A stretch of DNA of 64,000 nt from NCBI GenBank assembly GCA_947044365.1, contig OX345642.1, forward strand, positions 3,905,598 to 3,969,597. Direction: 5' to 3'. This DNA is from Petrosia ficiformis. Taxonomy: Eukaryota; Porifera; Demospongiae; Haplosclerida; Petrosiidae. A program made the position numbers and the translations under genes. Shown piece by piece: positions 57,950 through 64,000 of this stretch; position 1 is the first letter of the stretch; every line of letters begins with the position of its first letter. Under the pieces are notes generated by a model. That model did no database searches and was not told the origin of the DNA. It worked only from the letters and a program-made list of their open reading frames with translations.

Positions 57950-59507
57950 CACGATGAAAAATAAATTCAATATATAGCCCTTATGCCAGTGTGCGCTTCC
58001 GGTGAAATGTTTAATAACGTTTAACGTTTGTAATAATCAGTGGGCGTGTCTAATAAAATGGAGAACACATGTGCAAATCAGTGTGTTGAAACAAGTTTCT
58101 TGTACGGACGTTTTGATTGCATTATGAAGATACAGTTGACTTTCATTGAACTTTTAACTCTTTCAGTTTTGCAGCAGAGACATATTCGAAATTATTATAA
58201 CCACACCCACCTTGATCAAGCATATAATGTGTGAGGTGTGGCTCAGCATCACAAATGCAGCTTCTTTGCAACTTTCTGGACCTCCTGGAGCAATCTAACA
58301 CTCACTCAACCTTGCTTACCAATTACTGCAAGCACAGCATCCACTCAAGTCTGCAAGCGAACGGTATTTTTCACTTATTCTCCCAACATCCCTTTCTCTC
58401 TCACTAGAACCAGCTAGAAAGTAAGTCTATACATCACACATACATCAACATCTCATTCTGATCTCCTTTTACTTTTTTTTTTTTTTAAGTACCCTAAGCT
58501 AACTTCAAAGGGCAGACACTTGAATCAAAGCACCGCCCGACCACATCCAACAAAGCGTGGGCGTTTTTGTCACTTTTTGACAATAGAATGCCGACATGCC
58601 ACCACCACATTGGCATACTCTCGTAATCTACAGTAATTTGTGGCGTGGTACATCCAAGACCCTAAAGGAAAGGGATTGGAAACGCGCGGTGGGTGTGGTT
58701 ACGTTTATACACACATTTCCATTATGGAACAATAGGCGAGTTTCGCGCGAAACAAGAGGCAGGCCTCTACCAGCCAACAAAACACGCACGAAAACACTCT
58801 CTCTGTAGCCATTTAACAGTCCAGAATTACATAAATACTGTATATTCTCAAGAAAAAAGTGAAGTAAACACCTGTATACAGGCAAGCAATATATTTTAAT
58901 AGGAATTTCATGTATTTTAACATTGTACAACAGAGTTAGAGTAGATTTAAAATTCAGTCCTCTCAAGCATCCCTCCATAGGGTTGATGTTTTGTACCTCT
59001 AACTGAAAACAAAAAAGGTTACATTCATTACAATTAATATTAATACAAACTACAATAAATTATACACTGGATTAAAAAAGTCAGGTCTTCAGAGGCCAAA
59101 CAATGAAGGCACTATGCGTTCTTTATCTTTGTTCCAGAGGATCGTAGTTTTGTACCTCTAACTTAAAAAAAAAAAGATTACATCATTATTATTTGTATTA
59201 ACACAAACTATAATAAATTATACACGGGATTAACAGGGTTTGGTCTTCGTAGGCCAAACAATGAAGGTCTGCAAACACATTTTCTTAATACTCAAAATAT
59301 TAGAAAGTTGCTTTTTCTGTCCCGTTCATGTCACTACCAGCAAGTGAATAAGTAGTGGAACAGTAGTAAAGGTACACTTGGTAAATGGGACAAAGCTAAT
59401 AGTTAGGCTATATATATATATATATAACTGTAGTTCCCAAAAACCAAATCCACCACCAATTGATCCTGTGATACTACTACCAATTAAAAGTAAACATAAT
59501 ACACATC
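57950..59507. other. Intergenic spacer with a tandem duplication
   Basis: No gene is supported; open frames at 58596-58978 on both strands are unrecognised. A segment of about 120 bp is duplicated in direct orientation (58989-59110 and 59151-59268). The copies share ACAATAAATTATACAC-type blocks and GGCCAAACAATGAAGG. Confidence 0.6.
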
Positions 59508-60124
59508 ATGTATATATTCATTACTGTTACAAATTTGAAATACACAGATAACTTGACCTATACTCTTAACACAGCAATGAGTGATGATGGCTTCACACTA
59601 CCAACTGCTGAATCTAAATGTGCTCTTGAAACAGCAACACAACTTCTAAATTGGTGTTCCATCGAAGCAAATCATAGATGTATAGAAAATTATCAACAAT
59701 ACTTCGATAACTGGATGTGGTGCCGATCTGGATCCAGAAATGTGGGTAAAGCTTATTGACAGAGGAGGATTAGTACATTGTACGAATGACTTCTTTGTTT
59801 TTCTCCACGAACTAGTAGTGGCAAAATCAATCTTTAAACAGGCAACACGTACAAAAGGAATAGACATTCCAAATATAATTAAAGAAATAAAAAGCAAAAC
59901 AGATATAATTCTAACCTGGAATAGTGTATGCTCAACAACAGAACTTGTTAAGAGTATATGAAAAAGCCCAGGATGATCTACTGGCAGAAATTTTACGTTT
60001 ATATATTACACTCCGTGGATTTGCATTTGTTTCCAGATGGATGGAGAATTTTAAGCTCTCAAGATCAAAGATCTTACAAAGGTCTAAAAGTCTTCGTGCT
60101 AAATTGCAGCAATCAGATTCCTGA
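59508..60124 (+). pseudogene. P/THAP9-like transposase C-terminal remnant, plus-strand copy
   Basis: Three overlapping frames give consecutive parts of one protein: 59580-59757 (NWCSIEANHRCIENYQQYF), 59740-59961 (WVKLIDRGGLVHCTNDFFVF), and 59960-60124 (LLAEILRLYITLRGFAFVSR), with a TGA stop at 60122-60124. The order and motifs match the C-terminal end of the minus-strand copy (NRGGLTRCSNDFYYF and LLTEILNFYIQIRGYAF), but the sequences differ clearly. This is therefore a second, older-diverged copy facing it and not an inverted part of the same one. Frame changes show it is dead. Confidence 0.75.
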
Positions 60125-60790
60125 GGGAATATTGTTATATTTTATTAATTCTATATAATGTATAAGTTATTCCTTACCTATTATTTCCTCTATTCTTCTT
60201 GAACTATTTTCCACATGGTTCAGGTGTACAAGTATTCTAATTACCAATATACTGTACGAATATTCCAATTTATACTATTTTATAGATATAATACGGTCAT
60301 AACTCGCATTCATTGTCCGCGAACGTTGTTTCCAATCCCTTTCCTTTACTATCTATGATTTAACACAGACATAATAATTATAGATATAGATTGGAAACGG
60401 GCCGTTCGCGGGTCAAAATGCTAGTTGGGACAGTATTATTTTTAATAAGAGGAACAGCCTCCGAACAGGGCTAATAGAATTATTTTCAGTTGTCGACAGT
60501 TAAGTTGAGCAGTGAGCTAATGTTTGTGGAGGGATTTACACAAATAAGAGAAGTAAGGAAATTAAAGTAATTTATAATAGTGCATAGAAATTAGATATTC
60601 TCACTTAGGTGTAATAGTAATAATAAATAGACAAAATTGAAAAGAAAAAAAAAGAAGATGAAGACAGCCAGGTAATTATATATTATGATAAACATTATAC
60701 ATATATATATGTAATATAATATATATAGTTTTATAGTAGGGAATATAGTAATTATTAATTGATTACAATTCCACGTCTGTATTTTGTATT
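60125..60790. other. Spacer between two P-like copies, with a hairpin
   Basis: An imperfect inverted repeat pairs about 60313-60340 with 60391-60420. Its arms contain GTCCGCGAACG and CGTTCGCGGG, and TTTCCAATC and GATTGGAAA. It may be the terminal or sub-terminal repeat of a small element. AT-rich otherwise. Confidence 0.6.
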
Positions 60791-63700
60791 TTATTTCTGA
60801 GACTTCTTGATTTTTGTCTTTTGTTTTTTTTTTAAATCCTCCATCCACTTAGTTGGAAATGCATATCCTCGAATTTGGATATAAAAGTTTAGGATTTCGG
60901 TAAGTAGTTCATCATATATATACTGCTCTGTGATGACATCTGCTGATGAACATAGTGTTGTCCATGTCTGGTGTATATTTGCATCTAATCTAAGTTGTTC
61001 AATGAGTTTTGGTATTTGTATTTCTTTTATAACTAACTGTAAGACAGTTTTTAGAGATTCTTCTACTGCATAGATAAAATAGTAAAAGTCGTTGGAGCAG
61101 CGTGTGAGGCCACCACGATTGATGGTATTAAAAAAATTTGATTGTTTTTTAGGAATTGTGAAATATTAGGATTCTCGTTGGTAGCACCTCTTTGCCTTTG
61201 TCTCCCAAAGAACTTCTCTAGTGGGTCTTGGCATATTCCCTCACTGAGGAATGAATTCATTCTAGGGATATTAAACAGGTATTTTGTGAGATCGATAAAA
61301 GAATAGGTTGAAATGAAAGTAGAACACTTTTATTGTAATGAATTACAATTATAAAATTATTTATACTGTGAAGTTTTTGTCCTTTCGAGCTTCATCTTTA
61401 TTCATTGTACTTACCAGTCATTTTAATTCCTAATCATTTGGTTTCATCACTGAGCAACAATTTTTTTTTCTGTTTTCCTTTTATGTCTTTTCCATCTTTT
61501 ACCTGCTTTTCCCAGTCATCTAGCCATGGTAAGAATACACCTTGAAGCCACTAATATAAGTGATAAAGCATTCAGTGCTATAAGTTGATTTTCTTATAAT
61601 TATTATTATATTAAAAGTCACCTGCACTCTGAAATCATTTGCTCAATGATAGGGTCTCTTAAAGTCCTTCAGTGATGTATAACATTTTGTGTAATTTGTA
61701 ACATTCATGAGATCAAAGAATTTATCAAATTTATCTATGAAATCTGCTGTTGCAGCTGCTTCATTTGAAAAGAATACTCTCAAAGCATTTACTACACTGA
61801 ACTGAGAACCTACAGTAAGAGATGTAATAATTCAAGCTATAATCATGTTTAATGAAAAGTAGTGCTTATTATTAATTATTTCTAGTTTAGATTGTCACCT
61901 GAGCAGCAAGATCAACCCGCATTTTAGAAAAACTTGTTAGATGAACATGTTCATACTTCGACTTGGGAACTGATGCTAGCGGCCTGTTGAAGTGGTTGCA
62001 AGTTCATACAGCTTTTTGATAAATGTCCATGAAATAGATTTTCCATTATACTGTGAGTTAAATAATATAATAATTATAATGATCACCAAAAATTTGAAAT
62101 CTAATTAAGTTACCTCCATATTTCAACCTGGATTAGCCAAACAGTTTCTTGTAGTTTTTATTAGGTGAGGTGGGTCAGAAAAAAAAATAAACTTTTCGCT
62201 CGTTAAAACTAAGGGGGTTGCTAGTGTAGTAGTTGATGTTACATGTATTGTCACAAGGGCTATTTCCCACTAGTTTGAAGAGCTTCCTGTTGACTGAATT
62301 CCCATTGAGGGTAATGCATGATACTTCAAACCCACACCTTTCTAGTCTCATAATAGCTTCGTAAAATAGTGATACTAATTGATCTCCAGTCAAACTTGAT
62401 GATGGGAATGATGCATATGGAAATGTAAGATTGATGAACAATCCTCGAACGAAAGGTGTTTTCTGTTGTTGTATCTTCTAGGTATGACTTTTCCAGATTT
62501 AAAAGATGTTCATTGATGTCCCCCATGTCACAAAATCCTGTTAGTTCACCTGTGTGTTTGTTGTATACCAAGTCCTCTTTAATGCGCATTTCATCTCCCA
62601 GGAGGCACACTTGTTTTTGAAATGGAGATAATGAACTAACACAAGAGTCATTTATCAATTGTAGATCAAGATCATTTGAAAAGCCACTTCTGCTTTCATA
62701 GAAATGCGTGTAGTCTTGTAAAGTGCGTTGAGATGGTAAATGCACACAGTTTGACGATCTTAGCAGTTCGTATGCGCTAGATGATTTGTGTTTTAGGTAA
62801 ATATTAATGATGGATGCCATCTCATTAATTTTTTAGGAGTCTTAATGGTCTTGTATTGTGTTTTCCAAAATAAATATTGGAAACTGTCAGTTGAATAGTT
62901 GTCCATCACAATCTGATTATGTTCTTCCATGATAGAAGCTAAATCATTATGTGTATTTATATCTAAGTGAACACCTCTCTCTTCAGAATCTTTTAATAAT
63001 TTAGTTTCCAGGTTTTTTATATAGATGTTTGCTTCAAGTTAAGTCCAATCTCAATTTTTTTTATTGTAGATATTTTTTGTCCGTCTGACATGAAACGATA
63101 GTTTGTGAACTTAGAAGTAGTAGATATGTCATTTTTGGTGGATTCCTTTGTTTGGTATGCAAATAGGCATCTTCTGTATTGATGACAGTTAAAACATCTC
63201 TTATTTGAAATCAATGGACAGTTGATGTGTCGTATTGTTTTACTGGGGTAAGTTTCCAATGTGGCAACAGTTTTTCCTACAAGAAAATATACATGTACAT
63301 TAATATATTGCAGCTGTAATCTATTAGTTTTAGTGTGTCGTGTTGTAATCATTTAGAGACATATAATTTGGTGTATAACTTTATTAACATACCTATTCGG
63401 TCAGTGAACTTCCCCTTTCTTTGTTCAGCTATTTGTATAAACTGATTATCATTATTTCCTGGACATAGGTTGCAGTTTTGAATTGTTGTGATGATATGCA
63501 AGAAATTTTCTGCATTTGAAATTGTCATTGTAGAAGTTGGTAAGTTAACTGTGCAACCTACATGTAGTACAATAACTTTATACTGGAGGGTTTCTGAAAT
63601 AGTTAGTGAAGAAACAACTGTTGGAATCTGTTGACTGTCATGATAGATTAAGCAGGCAGTTATTTCATTGTTTTCAGTTTGAACCAATGTCCACCCAGAA

Positions 63701-63879
63701 GGCAGTGAGTGCGACTGAATGCTTTTCTTCAGTAGGACTATTGGTTGAATAGGTAGAGATACAATCATCTTAGCATATACCCGATGAAGTGGAAGAGACA
63801 CTTGAAATTTAGGACGAAATTGCTTAATATTACGTTTGTAAGAAAACTTACGATGATAGAATGAGTGTTGTCTTCCCAT
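60791..63879 (-). pseudogene. P/THAP9-like transposase, multiply disrupted
   Basis: Pieces in order on the minus strand: 63879-63393 (first exon, donor GTATGT), 63280-63030 (after a TTGTAG acceptor), then a frame change. 62990-62460 carries SSSAYELLRSSN and the catalytic-type GDEMRIKEDLVYNKHTGEL. 62450-62150 carries RLERCGFEVSCITLNGNSVN and, after a poly-T frame change, FSDPPHLIKTTRNCLANP. About 62040-61900 has HVHLTSFSKMRVDLAAQ; 61820-61630 has DKFDKFFDLMNVTNYTK. 61550-61440 follows, then 61290-61140 with SQ-type motif CQDPLEKFFGRQRQRGATNE, and 61120-60791 the C-terminus. At least five frame changes or stops break it, and the segment between the QRQRG block and INRGGL looks shortened. No THAP finger was seen at the N-terminus. 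P-type transposases cut and insert DNA with GTP as cofactor; this copy is inactive. Confidence 0.85.
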
Positions 63880-64000
63880 CTAAATCAAAATGAAGTGATT
63901 TAAAACAAAGTTGGTATACTTGTCTGTCGACCAAACAGATATTTTAGTTACAATAGCTTATCTGGTTTAGATTGTATTATTATAATAGATAACTATCATC
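63880..64000. other. Window end, no feature seen
   Basis: AT-rich sequence upstream of the P-like transposase remnant. No terminal repeat could be matched within the window. Confidence 0.4.

Noticed and set aside
59508..60124. The plus-strand P-like C-terminus as an inverted piece of the minus-strand copy
   Set aside because: The minus-strand gene has its own, clearly different C-terminus at 60791-61120, so these are two copies.

Overview
The window looks like nuclear DNA of an early-branching animal, most likely a demosponge. It is AT-rich, its genes have many short exons with GT-AG introns, and it holds a death-domain/ankyrin gene of a style common in sponges. Introns and spacers are full of small DNA transposons and of the palindrome TACATGTA. 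The species is inferred, not proven.

Four host genes can be supported, all on the minus strand. (1) 20521 down to 4228: a 16-exon gene for a hydantoinase A/oxoprolinase-type ATPase half fused to a DUF917 (thiohydantoin desulfurase-like) half. It gives 910 codons, and its last C-terminal exon or exons were not found. (2) 24578-21552: a single-exon 1008-residue death domain plus ankyrin-repeat protein. (3) 44755-27059: a complete 15-exon gene (673 residues) for a Sec1 family domain-containing protein 2 (SCFD2) orthologue. (4) 57949-56978: an intronless type II membrane sulfotransferase of the heparan sulfate 3-O-sulfotransferase type. A decayed relative of gene 4 lies at about 45728-46604 on the plus strand. 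Exon phases were checked across every junction of genes 1 and 3 and agree.

The rest is dominated by transposable elements. A frame-broken Crypton-type tyrosine recombinase lies at the left end. The introns of genes 1 and 3 hold foldback elements, MITEs, tRNA-derived sequences and tandem arrays. From 44.8 to 52.6 kb there is an accessory region with two related elements. One, at 48055-49540, has 79-bp terminal inverted repeats and a 9-bp target duplication, and carries parts of a Cys-rich protein and of a RecQ-like helicase. The other is a rearranged relative carrying only a RecQ-like N-terminus. A run of three copies of one MITE follows, and one of those copies contains a hAT-type MITE with an exact 8-bp duplication. 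From 52631 to 56049 there is a BED-type hAT transposon with an 8-bp duplication that has itself been interrupted by a second, TTF/DUF4371-type hAT. From 59.5 to 63.9 kb there are two oppositely oriented decayed copies of a P/THAP9-like transposase.

The host genes show no common pathway. The main interest lies in the unusual transposon family with a RecQ-like helicase, the nested hAT structures, and the fused hydantoinase-DUF917 gene.
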